A program made the position numbers and the translations under genes. A stretch of 64,000 bases of DNA from Thozetella sp. PMI_491 (taxonomy: Eukaryota > Ascomycota > Sordariomycetes > Chaetosphaeriales > Chaetosphaeriaceae). This document shows positions 52,606 through 63,763 of this stretch, piece after piece. How positions within the stretch are numbered: the first letter of the stretch is position 1; every line of letters starts with the position of its first letter. Under the pieces are notes generated by a model. It was not told where the DNA came from, ran no database searches, and saw nothing but the letters and a program-made list of their open reading frames with translations. The DNA is taken from the NCBI GenBank assembly GCA_021432635.1, contig MU270015.1:71211-135210 (forward strand), written 5' to 3'.

Positions 52606-53454
52606 TCAGCCTAACATGCTCCTCTTTCGTCCACGCATTCGGACATCCGCCAGCTTCTTCAGCACTGGGCCCGCCTGCTTGAAGGCCTCGGAGTATCCCT
52701 GAAGCACCTGCTCGAAGAGATCCTCAGCTCGTGGGTGGGTGCTGCCGAATGCCCTCTCCAGCACGTACAAATCCACCGCCCGGTCTTCCTCCGAGGCGCT
52801 CTGGGTGGCAAGGCCAAAGTCGATGACCACAATGTCGCCGTCCAAGGGGAAGCGCCCCTTATCTTGGCCCTCGGTGTGCCCGGTCCCCGTCTCGTCCTTA
52901 TGGCGCGGTCGTAGCATCATGTTGCTGGTCGTTAGGTCGCCGTGGACGACACCTGCTCGATGGAGTTTACCGACCGCTGATCCTATTCTCCTCATCAGGT
53001 CGGCGAGAGGGGCTTGGTCTGTCGTGACTTCGGCGTAGGCCATCTCGCCGTGGTCGGCTGCGGGTACGGCCGCGTCCCTAGTCTTTGGCCGCTCTCCGAG
53101 CCACTCGTTGATGCACTTCCGGACCGGCGCGCCTTCGACCCACTCCATCATCAACCACCCGGCGGTCTCGTCAACGGCGTACACGGCGGGGACGAGGACG
53201 CCATCGCGCCGGCACTTGGCAAGCACCCGGGCTTCGGCGAGGATGCGAGCACGGGTGAGGCGGGCGTCGAGGATGGGATGGCGATAGGGTTTGGATGGGC
53301 GGTACTTGAGGGCGCAGGGAAGCTCGGGAGCCAGGTAGGTCGTCTTGTAGAGCCGTCCTTCGGCGCCCTGGCTGATGAGCGACGGCGGGGTGGAGGCGGG
53401 GTAGGTGAGGACTTGAGGAGGGGCAAACTGCGATTCTACCACAGCATTCGCCAT
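52606..53454 (-). CDS. bud32: KEOPS complex kinase Bud32 (PRPK)
   Basis: Bud32 is the atypical small kinase/ATPase of KEOPS, needed for t6A modification of tRNA and for telomere upkeep. A single exon of 282 residues. Visible motifs are GAEGRLYKTTYL (30-41), K50 in CALKYRPSKPYRHP, the family-specific basic helix LTRARILAEARVLAK, HGDLTTSN (D173, N178), IDFG (D212), and the Arg-rich tail RMRGRKRSMLG. Two loops (about 120-150 and 185-206) are longer than in yeast, as is usual in filamentous fungi. ATG 53454 is chosen because homology starts there. The same frame stays open for another 162 codons upstream but carries no kinase sequence and looks like leader or promoter. Confidence 0.95.
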   Translation of the reverse strand: MANAVVESQFAPPQVLTYPASTPPSLISQGAEGRLYKTTYLAPELPCALKYRPSKPYRHPILDARLTRARILAEARVLAKCRRDGVLVPAVYAVDETAGWLMMEWVEGAPVRKCINEWLGERPKTRDAAVPAADHGEMAYAEVTTDQAPLADLMRRIGSAVGKLHRAGVVHGDLTTSNMMLRPRHKDETGTGHTEGQDKGRFPLDGDIVVIDFGLATQSASEEDRAVDLYVLERAFGSTHPRAEDLFEQVLQGYSEAFKQAGPVLKKLADVRMRGRKRSMLG

Positions 53455-54595
53455 GGCGAGCCGGGCTAGCGAAAGAAAAACAAGATATGGACTGTAAAGG
53501 GGGGGAGGGAGGGACAGCCGAGAGCTTCGTGGTAGGTTGCCCTGAACGGTGAATTGGTGCCCAACGGCTGGCAGGGCATTTTTGGAGGGTTTGTTTCTTT
53601 GCTCTTCTCTACTTTGCACCCTTGGCTCGTGCTTTCTATTCGGGCTTGCTAGCGTTGCGAGTCGCACAAATGACGAAGCACGGCCCAACGGTGCTGTGTT
53701 CTTGCAGAGAGACAAGGGGGCGGCTGACGAGTCGAACACCACTCCACTGACTGCACTTCGCCCGAAAAGAGCGAGGGTCGGTCCCATCAATGCGGCCCAA
53801 CCGACGACAGGGTTTAAAACCGGCATAGCTCCCTCCCCTCCTCCTCTCGCCCTGACGACCCTCGAGGTCAGCTCAACTTGCGGCCACCGCCAGACGTCGA
53901 CCTGCCGCTGAACCTGGCCGGGTTGCTCTGGCGGTTGCACGTTTTAAAGATACAAGCCGACCTGACCCCGTCGCGGCAGACCTCAGCCAAAGGGGCAGGG
54001 TCCCTCACCGGCCAGGCAGACCTCGCAGTTCCCAAACCCGCTGCTGCATGGCGAGAGGCCGATCCGCTACCTTGCTCGTCTTGCTGCGAGCTGCAGCGAC
54101 AGGGGGATGATGGCGCCTCGAGCTCAGCGGTTCTGGGCACGCCTGGCCCAGAACGGCGACAGGGTGGCAGCGGATAGACTAGGCGGTGTAAGTCACACCA
54201 TGGGCGGGGGTGGATTTGGGAAGGTGGTCATGGATGGGCAAGGGTGGTCGAAGCGTGGTTGAAGAAGGGGGGGGGGGGGGTTGAAGGGGGGTTGAGGATG
54301 CCAGAGAAATGCACCTACGAGGGGCCTGCCACAGGGCCGACTATTGGTTCAGTGGGACTCTCCCTGGTGTCCCGCACCCCCCGCCCCTCACCCTATCCGC
54401 TCTCACGCAGCTTGCAGATACAACGCCCGCGCCCGTCGTCATCACTCTTGCCTCCCTCTCGCTCACACTTGCATTCCCCTCCAAAATCGCCCTCTCCTTG
54501 TGATGATGGTTGCTGGAGACCCAACATCGCCCACCCAGACTGCCCATGTTGTCAGTCCCTGAACATTGCCCGCAGGTCAACGCACAACCGCCACC
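53455..54595. other. Divergent intergenic region, bud32 and unrecognised membrane protein
   Basis: 1.1 kb. The minus frame in phase with bud32 is open to 53940 but has no recognisable content. A run of 14 G residues lies at 54267-54280. Confidence 0.5.
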
Positions 54596-55312
54596 ATGAG
54601 CGACTCGGCCCGTCAGTGGACCCTGCTCGTCTCCCTCACCGCTTTTCTACTCTCTTTGCTCGTGCTCGCCCAGATCGCCTCGCGATATTACGCCGGATGG
54701 AAGGCAGCACCCCATGAGGTCGCTGCCTTCATCGATGCCGTCGACAGCTCCGTGGCCGAGAACGAGTCGTACGACCGCGACGTCTCCCGGGTCCAGCGTC
54801 TGGAGGACAAGCTGCGCCTCGGCCGGCTGCTCCGCGACATTCAGAAGGGCGGGGATGATCTGCGCGAAGCGTTGAACGGCCTGCTGCTTGGCGAGGACGA
54901 TACCAGGATGCGCACTGCTGCCAGGATATTGTGGGCGAACCGGCGGGTCGAGCTGGAGGAGCGCTTGCGCCGCCTCGACCTGCTGCGGATGCGCTTCTTG
55001 ACCGTCCACATGGGCATCATCTCCGCCACCGCTTCCGACGCGGCGGCGAAGCAGTCCTCACCCAAGGACCCCGAGAAGGTCGTCCGTCAGCCCTCGACAC
55101 CTACCCCGCCGGCCCTCCCTCGGTCCTTGACCGAGGGCCACAAACCGAAGCTGCCCATGCGCAGGCTCACGACCCAGGCCATCGGCCACCAAGCCAATGT
55201 CGAGGGTAGCCACCGGCTGGGCTGGGCCGGGGTCATCCAAGAGCTGCAGAGGAGCCCTTTGATGCACAAACGACATGCGAGCATTGAGACCTCGATGGAA
55301 AATCCCTCCTGA
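54596..55312 (+). CDS. Unrecognised membrane-anchored protein
   Basis: I do not recognise this 238-residue protein. It is supported by an ATG in good context (CCACCATGAG), consistent GC-rich coding style and a sensible layout. One N-terminal membrane segment is seen (residues 8-26, WTLLVSLTAFLLSLLVLAQ). It is followed by a charged helical region (residues 35-140) with regular Leu/Arg/Glu pattern, for example VQRLEDKLRLGRLLRDIQ and VELEERLRRLDLLRMRFLTV. That suggests coiled coil or helical bundle. The C-terminal 90 residues are Pro/Ser/basic and probably disordered. The topology could be a signal anchor with most of the chain on one side. An upstream exon cannot be excluded because a CAG acceptor-like site sits just before the ATG. 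Confidence 0.65.
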   Translation: MSDSARQWTLLVSLTAFLLSLLVLAQIASRYYAGWKAAPHEVAAFIDAVDSSVAENESYDRDVSRVQRLEDKLRLGRLLRDIQKGGDDLREALNGLLLGEDDTRMRTAARILWANRRVELEERLRRLDLLRMRFLTVHMGIISATASDAAAKQSSPKDPEKVVRQPSTPTPPALPRSLTEGHKPKLPMRRLTTQAIGHQANVEGSHRLGWAGVIQELQRSPLMHKRHASIETSMENPS

Positions 55313-56128
55313 GCGCAAAGTGCCGGATTATCCCTTGCCCTTCAATGCCCGGTATTCTCGACTCTGCCCGGATGCCTTGGTTCACGAAGTCCACGACGCC
55401 CTTTATGACCCGTCATCTCACGAACGTTATGATCTTCCCCCGCCCCGGCGCAAGCCCTCACTCTTTGACCGCGGATTCAGCTTCATTGGGCGTAGCGGGC
55501 CTTCTCGCTTGCCACTTGCGGTCCTTTAGGTCCTTGGGACACTTGCTTCTGTACATTGGCTAAGAGAGAGGAGATGGGTACGCATTCTATGGTCAGACGG
55601 CGGAGTTCAACAGCTAGGAGCTGATATGAGCATCTCATGCTATTCCCTGGCGGAGTTTTTCTTTTGGTCACTTCACACATCAGAGATACCCCCTTGCTTA
55701 CATGTCACTTCCCTGCGCATCGGAATTTTCCGCTGCCCTTCTGAACATTGCATCACATAACTGCCTTCCTCAATATTCGAGAGATCTCAAAGCCCCAGAA
55801 TATCGCGCCTCCCTGCTCCCTTCTAGCTACCCTGTTTTCATATCTATCATCTTAAGCATATGGCAATGCTGCGTCTTTTGATTCGTGTTTTTGAGGCCAC
55901 ATAGGGGTCTGTAATGTAGATATATCTGCTAGTTGAGTTACATGTAGCTAGCATTGTAGGCCTTCTGGCCGATAATCCCTCTGTCCGCTTGCTTACACTC
56001 TCCTAGACCTCCCATTGTTGCCTAAGGGAGCGCGCGGCTGTGGTTTGGGTCTCTTTCTTGTCAATGCCCTGCGCTGGGCCCGGTTCCGTTCGCTTCCCCG
56101 ACTTTGGTGATCGTTAGAAACCGGTTCC
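55313..56128. other. Convergent intergenic region, 3' flanks
   Basis: 0.8 kb between converging genes, with AT-richer sequence around 55780-55960. A plus frame overlapping the end of the preceding gene (55275-55529) is in another phase and has no domain. Confidence 0.5.
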
Positions 56129-56745
56129 TCACCAGGGCCTCGGGTAGAACTCACCATTCAGAGCAACTAGGAACCTGCTCACGCAGTTGTAGGCCGCAAT
56201 CTAAGTTCAAGCATTAATCTACGAGCCAGCAGCGGTAGCGGTAGGAGTCTCACCGTCGCGGTAAGCTCAACAACCTCCTTGTCGGTAAACAGCGCCTTGA
56301 GCTTCGCGAAGGTGTCATCCTTCACCTCGACATTCCGTGTCATCTCGTCTGCGTAGACCAGTGCTGCCCACTGCTTCTCGCCAAACTGAGCCGCATCTGC
56401 GTCTCCGAACCCAAGCGGCTCCGAGCGCTTAACGACCTCGAGCGCCGGCTCCGGCACGCCGCCCTTGACGGCAAGCGGCGCGTGATGGCCCCACTCATAC
56501 CAGGCTCGGTTGACAATGGCGATGCGCGAGATGGCCAGCTCGCGCACGTCATCCCCGAGGGTAGTGCGTGTGCGGATGGCGCCTATAAATGAGTTCCAGC
56601 CATCCGCAACCGGCACCGAGTGCAGCAGTGCGAGGTCGAGAGGCTGGAGCGGGCGGGGCGCGCGCCGTGCTTGGACCCGCGCGATGACACCCGCTTCTTC
56701 CTCGTTGGCGGCCGGGGGTGGGTTCGGGACGTACGGGATGCGCAT
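56129..56745 (-). CDS. Carboxymuconolactone decarboxylase-like (AhpD-fold) protein
   Basis: Exons 56745-56254 and 56200-56129 encode 187 residues. The AhpD/CMD fold signature is clear: DVRELAISRIAIVNRAWYEW, then the GHHAPLAVKGG motif and YADEMTRNVEVKDDTFAKL. It ends with ELTATIAAYNCVSRFLVALN. The CxxC pair of true AhpD peroxidase partners is absent in the EWGHH region, so a 4-carboxymuconolactone-decarboxylase-type or other non-redox role is more likely. The 53-bp intron, the shortest here, is removed because it joins TAT to IAAYNCVSRF, the expected last helix. Substrate unknown; its genomic neighbours do not indicate a pathway. Confidence 0.85.
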
Positions 56746-57575
56746 TTTCGACAGCTTCTGAGTGGGTTGCCAAGTACAGTAGATGAACCAAGAGGTCGGG
56801 AGTTTAGCTTAAGGAGGGGGGGGGAGTAGCATGTACAGGTTATATGGTAGAAAAAAAGGGGGGGAAAGGTTCGTTCAACCCAGCCCGGGTGATACCTATT
56901 CCTCCCGCCCGCTTCTGGCTCCACATACCGACCGGTCCCGGACTCCAGCGCCGGTCCTCGGCCATATACGGCATACGGGGGAATTGTTTTGCCGTAGTTG
57001 GTTTCCATACTGAGAAGAACGACTCGCCTACATCGCTAGGCGCATGCTTCAGTACCGATGACCAGGTAGAGTTATGCTACGAGCGCAGGACTGATATCCC
57101 GGCGTTAATATTTGCACTATGCAAATTATGTTGATTATCTGGACCAGACGCCGTGGCTCGGGCCACGTCCTTGGTCTGCCAGCTCTACCTCGCTCATATT
57201 TTAGTGCTCAGACAGTTCCTTTCCCCAAGTCCCATACCCCAAAGCACCTTTTGATCCCACCTCCCACCCTGTATTTTGAGCGTGTTCACTAGTAAATCAC
57301 CGCCTCTCGGAAAGCACTATCACTTTATACATGTCATATTCCTCGCCGAATCCGTCGAATCTCGCCCACGGAAGCATGCAAGAGTGTGCCGCCCTGGCTC
57401 GGGGCGCCCTTTCTTCCTTGCCCTCTGGTCAGCGAGAAGCGTCCGCTGCACCAGGGCCGGTGTGAATCGGTCATAGCTTCAGCGGTTTTGGGGTCCAGGA
57501 GGAGCCCGATCCCGAATGGTACCAAGTAATGTCCTTAAACTAACATGGCAGCAGGCCCGTGGCCGCAGGTCCCGC
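56746..57575. other. Intergenic: CMD-like gene promoter and sln1 3' flank
   Basis: 0.8 kb with no supported gene on either strand. Short frames only. Confidence 0.5.
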
Positions 57576-60500
57576 TCAGCGGACCGAGGACGCAGGAACC
57601 GGACCGTTGACCGGCGGGCTTCCGTTGCTCTTCGCTTCGAGATTCTTCGACACTGCAAGGGACTCCCCTAACTGCCTGCCTTCGCCATCCACTAGAGTCT
57701 TTTCTGGTGTCGTTCTCCTCGTGAGACTAACGGTCTCAGGCTCTTCAGGTATGGTGGCAAACTTCTTGAGAACTTGTTTGAGCGCCGGTCGGCGGATCGG
57801 TTTGCTAAGAAACTCGTCCATGCCGGATTCCATGCACTCCTTCACGTTGCTCTCCTCCGAAAAAGCCGTCAGGGCGACGATGGGCGCCGAGTAACCCATC
57901 TTCCGAATCAGCCGGGTCGATTGAAGACCATCTAGGTTGGGCATTTGAATGTCCATGAAAATCACGTCGAACCGCTGATTGTTTTCCATATTAGCTTTCA
58001 CTAGGTCGAAGGCCTCCTGGCCATCCTTTGCGATGGTAACGTCGTATATGTCCTCAAGTTTTAGCAACCGGCTTACGACCTCGATATTGGTCGAGTTATC
58101 GTCCGCGACTAAAACCCGGAGCTTCCCCTGACCAGACTTGTTGGCTCTTGCTCTCTCGATCACCGCCATCTGGTCCTCTCCGCTGCTGGGCGGATTCGGG
58201 TTCGACGCAAAGAAAGGCAGACTGAGGCCGACGAGGCGGGGCTGCTTGGTGTCAATTGTAGGGGCTCCTTGCCCCTTCGCCTCCACGGCGGCGCTCGATT
58301 TCAGCGAATTGCGAATGTTTTCGCCGTCGGCTGAACTGACGCTTGGTGGTCGTGATTTCATGCTACTAGAGGCGGTGCTCGACGCGCTGCGCGGGCCTCG
58401 GTCAGCTAGGGGGTCGAATATCCAAGAGAACTGACAAGAGACCTCTCTCTACTTACCGGTCTTTCACGTATTTTAACGGAATCTGCATTGTGAAGGTTGT
58501 GCCTACACCGACTGTGCTCTTGAGCGAGATCTTCCCTCCCATAATGGTCGCAAGCTGTGAGCAGATGCTGAGGCCGAGACCGGTGCCCCCGTACTTCTTG
58601 CTGAGGCCTAGATCCCCTTGAACAAACGGCTCGAAGATCTTTTCTTGCATGTGATCCGCAATACCAGGGCCAGTATCTTCTACCTCGAATTCGAACAAGT
58701 ACGTCTTCGCGTTCGCCGGAGGCGGTGTTGGCGACCGCTCCCGTATATGAACGTAGGGGGTCGCTTTGGGGTCCATCGGGTTGATGGTGAGTGCAGTTCC
58801 CGTCTTGAGCTGCGTCACCTGAGACGACGCACTTGCTGAGTGGGTAGACGAGGAGCCCACTCTGTGGCGGCTGCGTCCGGCACGGTTAGACCCTGTCTTG
58901 GACAAGGACGATGTTCTGCTCTCGTCACTTGGCTGCTCCGCTTCGCCTAGACACCTTATCCGGAGATCCACCTTGCCACCGGCGGGCGTGAACTTAAGAC
59001 TGTTGCTCACAAGGTTGATGATGACTTGCAATATACGATGCTGGTCTCCCCAGAGACACATGTCCTTCAGTCGGCCAACCCCTGCAGGGCCAAGCGCAGG
59101 CAGTCTCGTGTCCATGCTCGTTCTTTCTGGGCTTGGACTAGCCTCGGTAGGCTCGGGTCCGGCAAAGGTGACATTAAAGCTGGTCCCGTTCTCTTTCACT
59201 TGCTTGTCGAAGATGGAAAGCATCTGAGATCGAATGTCGCCGAGCCTGAACTCCTTCTCCTCTAAGCTTAACTGCTGGCCAATTTGATTCTTGGAGAAGT
59301 GGAGAAGATCCTCGAGCAGGTGCAGCAACAGGTCGCCTGAGCAGGTTAGCTAGATTCTCATGGTCGGTCTAGAGTTACCATCCATGGTAGTAGGCTGGAA
59401 GACCTACCAGACTTATAAAGCGTCTTGAGCGATTGCTTGATCCGCACAATGTCATCTTCCTCCATGCATACGGCACACATGCCCATGATGCCGTTCAGAG
59501 GTGTCTTGAGTTCGTGCGAGATATTCGCAATGAACAGCGTCTTGCTCTCGTTAGCGGCTTCGGCGGCTTTCTTGCTGATCTCCAGCTCTCTTGTCCTCTC
59601 AGCCACCTTCTCATCCAGAGAAGTGTATTGCTTCAGCAGCTCGTCCGTCATTGCGTTGAATGTGTCGGTCAGCTCCGTCAGCTCGTCGGTTATGAAATGC
59701 TTCCGGCTGTCTACCCTTGCTGGAATCTTGAAGCCGCGTTGGTTGGAATTGGCAATGGCCTCCGCTCGGAGTCTTGCCTTTCGTCTCCTTTTGATCCGCC
59801 GTCGAATGGACGCGTAGAGGCCCTTTTCCGAGCGCCCGGAAGTCGTCCCTCCCGAGCTCGGATTTTCCTCATCAAAAGCGGCGTCGAACTCTTCCTCGTA
59901 GCCAGGCGGCGCAATAGATTTTTCCGTCGCAACCTTGAGCCGCCGGATCGGCAGGACACTGATGTGGGCACAGGGAACAATAAGGAGCAGGACGAGACCG
60001 GCCGTGGCAAACACACATCCTAGCAAGATGTTTTGAAGCGTCTTTATCGGCTCAAATGCCTCGCTGTCGTCCTGCTCTACAATAACGGCCCAGGCGACCA
60101 GAGTGGTGGCCGGCCGTGCAGCTCCGACGGCGACGAGCAGGCCTTGCTCGTTCGTCGTGGATAGGGTAGCGCTGGCATTGTTGACTGCGGAGTTGTTCTT
60201 GGAAAACAAATCGAAGGCAGCAGGATAGTCGGACACCTTGAACGGTTCGTCAAACCGATTCGACCAAAAGTTGTGGCCGGAATGGCGATCGTCCTGCCCG
60301 TTCAGTGGAATTGGGGGGAGGATGAATTGCACCGTTTGGTTCGCAAATGCAGAACGGTCGACAGAGTTGCTCCCATTAGCAGCGGGAGAGGAGCTGTTGA
60401 ATCTGTTCCAGGGGTTGTTCGAACCGATGATCAGCACCGTGCCCGTGCTCCCCAAGCCTTCCTGGCTCGTCTGCACTTCTATGATCGTCTTGGCAGACGC

Positions 60501-61250
60501 GACCAAGGTCATGTAGCCGAGAACAAAGTTTGCGTAGTTGTTCGACTTGATAGGGACTGTGACGGACACCAAGGCAAACGTCTCGTTAATGACAAGCGGG
60601 CCGAGCAGGAGACCGCCGCCGTTGGTCACATTGGTCAGAGAGATATCGGGAAACGGGCTCGCGGAAAAGGCCTCCTCAGTTTTTATGATGGGATTCGTGC
60701 GGTTCTGGTCAATGAAGGTGATGTTGGGATACAAGTCGGCGGGATAGCCGTGTTCGGTGTCGCTCAGGACTGCCCGAGTCCCATTTGGGAGCGCAAAGGG
60801 TAGGACGATTGGTTCCGGGGGCAGGCTGCTCGCTGTCACGTTGAGAAGTCCCCAGGTGTTGCCCGTGGTGTTTCGCGAATAGAGCCTCGCCTGGAGCAGC
60901 GCAGTGAAGCCGGCCGCGTTGAGAGCGCTCTTCAAGTCTGCGGAGGCGTTCGACCATGCCGACGAGGGGTCGGGGTAATTTGTCCAATTCTTGTTGTAAA
61001 AATTGGTGATATCGGTCTGGATCAATAGCCTCGAGGCAATGTTCTGGCAGCTGGATTGGATCAAGTCGATTTCGGATGAAATCCTCGCCGCCTTGAGCGA
61101 GGCCGTGAGGGCGAGGCCGTTGGACTCGACGCCAACGACGAAGTTGTTGACGAAGATCCATACTGGGACAGAGACGATTGCGAGCCCAATGAGAACGGCA
61201 AAAACGACGAGAGCGGCGAGCTGCTCTCTGATCGCAATCCTCACCTTCAT
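57576..61250 (-). CDS. sln1: Hybrid histidine kinase, group VI (Sln1-type osmosensor)
   Basis: A sensor that feeds the Ypd1-Ssk1 phosphorelay above the Hog1 MAPK cascade. Exons 61250-59408, 59336-58457 and 58386-57576 encode 1177 residues. Membrane spans lie at about 11-34 and 407-429, enclosing an N-glycosylation-rich sensor region of about 370 residues typical of Sln1. A linker and coiled coil follow ([20 protein letters not shown]). The H-box is [15 protein letters not shown] (H579). The ATPase has the N-box [10 protein letters not shown] (about 721-730), DTGPG (835) and GGTGLGLS. The receiver has D1003/D1004, phospho-acceptor D1053 ([13 protein letters not shown]), T1081 and K1103. Both introns are GT-AG. 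The chosen ATG begins [14 protein letters not shown], the usual N-terminus. A uORF precedes it. Confidence 0.95.
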
Positions 61251-61261
61251 CGCTCCGACTG

Positions 61262-61300
61262 TCAGAGGGAGTCCGAGCCGAAGGGCCGCGCTGTCCTCAT
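61262..61300 (-). promoter_or_regulatory. Upstream ORF (12 codons) before sln1
   Basis: ATG at 61300 opens a 12-residue frame (MRTARPFGSDSL) that stops at 61262, leaving 11 nt to the sln1 start codon. The context AAC-ATG has A at -3, which is favourable. It would act only if the transcript starts upstream of it, which the sequence cannot show. Confidence 0.45.
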
Positions 61301-63015
61301 GTTCCGTCGCGGGCACTGTGGAATCTTTGTTCGCGACGCGTGGTAGGGAGGGCGGCGGAGAGTAGTTCGCGAGGGGCCGATTGCAGCTGCGGCCGCTGGC
61401 GTCGGTCGTCTCTATCGTCGCAGGGCAGTCTAGGTTGGAGCCGAGTTACGTGGTGCGGAGGCGCGGCGCGCGCGACACAACCAGGCCCAGCACGATGTTT
61501 CAGCGCTAGGATCGAGCTTCCCCAGTGGCGGCTGCCGTCGTCTGATGTCGTTGCTGCTTTTTGTTAGACGACGAGGCCGGAGGGGGTGCAATTCTGCGCG
61601 CGGAGCGCGTAGCAGCCGCTGTGCTCTGCTGGTAGACTGCCGGGTGAAGCGGCGATGATCGTGGGGAAGTCGTCGATGGCGATCAGCTCGGCATTCGTGT
61701 GGAGATTTGTCTGGTGGGCATTGTCTGGCTTAGCAACGAGGAATGGATTTGGGGAGCGGGCTGGCGTGGCGGCTTACGGAAAGGCACCTGGAAGCCCCCC
61801 CGGGCGGGCATGCCGCCGTAGCGCACACACTGGCACCTACCGCTTAAAGGCGCCTAGCTTGCTTCTCTCGATGCTAGCTAGCTACGGCCGGCCTGGCTGG
61901 CTCCTCCCTTGTTCGGGGGCTGCGGCCAATGGCCCCCTGTCTCACCCGCCTGCTCCGTACTGCTACTCCAAGAGAGATGGAGATCGATCGAGCAGGAAAG
62001 CACCAGCCAAAGGGATCACGCAGAATCTTGGGAGTGTGGAGCATTCGGGCTATCCCATAGGCAAGAGACCGAAGAAATGGGAGAAGCACGACTCCTCCAG
62101 CAAAGCGAAGACAGCACGAAGGGCTAGGAAGCAGCGCCGCCGCTTGTTGCCTACTATTACTATTGTACATGTCACGGCTGGCTGCGGAGAACGAGCAACT
62201 GGGACTCGAGCCACAGCAAATAGACACATAAGAGGCGGGCGCCAAACGGGATCGAACGAAATGGCACCAATGGGTGGAAATTGCCTCGCGCGAGATCAAG
62301 GTCGAGCAATGTCGAGGCTACGCCAAGTTTAGCTAAGGCCCAGGCCCTCGGTCTGGAAGCCGCTCCGAGTATGGCTTGTACGATACACTAGTATGGCTTT
62401 GAAAGCCTGCTGGGACCAGAGACCCAATTTCTTCGCACCATCAATCTACAGTACCTACCCCCTGTCCCTTGCCCTCATAACTCCCGCGGCTGTCTTGTGG
62501 TCAAAGGAGGAGCTAACCCCGAGAAGATCGCTACTCGCGTCGTCTCGCTCTGCCCAGACCTGCCTGGCCAAATTTTGATCCTCAATGCTGGGAAATCGCG
62601 ATCGCGGGCGAAAACCTCCTAACCCTGCAAGGACCGGGACCCAATCACGGCCGTGTCCATCTCCCGTCTGATCCACCCAACCGACAAAGATCCCTGTCGA
62701 ATAGTGAGCTCGTAAGGCATCTTTTGCGTATTCGACCCTTCGAGACCTTTCCTGACCGGGAGAAAGTAGAAGTTGCGACGCCGATCTCCACGTGACGCCG
62801 CCGCTTTTCAATCCCCATTCTTACTCCGGTCTCTCCAGCTTCCCGGGTGTCTCTACTGCTCACTCGCGCCGACTTCTTTGGCGCGAAATTCAAATCCCCG
62901 GTGCCTGAGTAAATCCTCTCCCCCGAGTTTCCGACGGCTTTCGGTGAGGCGGCCTAAACATCAAGACAGCCCCTTCCCCCACCTCCCACTGCACCAGTAG
63001 CAGCCAAGACAGGCC

Positions 63016-63270
63016 ATGCACAAATGCCTGGTATTTGCCTGTGTGTTACTCTGGTCCCTTGCAACTTTCTCCACCCCGTTGGCAAGCAAAGCAGGACTCG
63101 GCACCTCAGCATCCGCTACTACACTACTTCGAGCATACATGGCCGCGCTACGTGCCTTCAGGCAAGTTGCTTGTCCAGTAAAAGACCTTCTCCTGGAGAT
63201 AGATGTGCCCCCTTTGACAGTGGCCACGCGATGCCGAAACGAGACTTTGAGACTTAGCTATGTACGATAA
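63016..63270 (+). CDS. Possible small secreted protein (weak candidate)
   Basis: An 84-residue frame beginning with an ATG in fair context (G at -3). The first 20 residues look like a signal peptide (MHKCLVFACVLLWSLATFST). The predicted mature part has two cysteines and no known motif (VACPVKDLLLEIDVPPL, ATRCRNETLRLSYVR). There is no homology I recognise and frames overlap it on the other strand, so chance is quite possible. Confidence 0.22.
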   Translation: MHKCLVFACVLLWSLATFSTPLASKAGLGTSASATTLLRAYMAALRAFRQVACPVKDLLLEIDVPPLTVATRCRNETLRLSYVR

Positions 63271-63763
63271 TACCCAATGCCGTGGATAACATGTATGTAC
63301 AGGGTATGGGTGCACTAGACGGGATAGCCCCAGAGTCGGCCTAGACAAACGACGGCATCCCCCTGACTTGCAAACCACACACTGCTCCTGGCCAAGTGCG
63401 GGCTTGGACTGAAGATGAGGCAAGGAATCGAAAACATGGAACTGCACAGAGACAGATCGTACTAGGCCGCGTTAAGTTATTTATCCTGCACAATAGGAAC
63501 ACAGAATAGAATAAAGAAATAATTTCATTACAAAGTCATACCCGCCTCCCGAGACCTGTTTTCCCAGCTCCCGAAACCTGTAACCATCCGAGGTCCAGAC
63601 CTTCCCCGCGCCCCCCCCACAGATCCTGGCATGTGGTTGTTCTTTGGTGTTTATCTGAATGCTCCGTAAAGTTCCTAGACTTCCCAAATGTTTGCTCTCT
63701 CCGATAGCTTGCAACACCGGCCTCATCTAGTCGTACAACTTGTTCGCGCTACCCCTTCGGTCG

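Larger units (their letters stand above)
61251..63763. other. Long region upstream of sln1
   Basis: 2.5 kb between the sln1 start and the next gene's stop codon, both on minus. It likely holds the sln1 promoter and leader. The 225-codon plus frame at 61655-62332 has no domain or plausible composition. One short frame (63016-63270) has a signal-peptide-like start and is listed separately. Confidence 0.5.

Noticed and set aside
9898-61250. Signalling cluster made of ste7, the PP2C and sln1
   Set aside because: The three genes are tens of kilobases apart with unrelated genes between; their presence together looks coincidental.
62199-62290. GTTCGATCC and CTCGAGTCC words on minus, tRNA-like
   Set aside because: Stems do not pair and the two words are in the wrong spacing for one tRNA.
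61655-62332. 225-codon plus-strand frame upstream of sln1
   Set aside because: Composition is irregular, no domain, and it lies in a likely promoter and leader.
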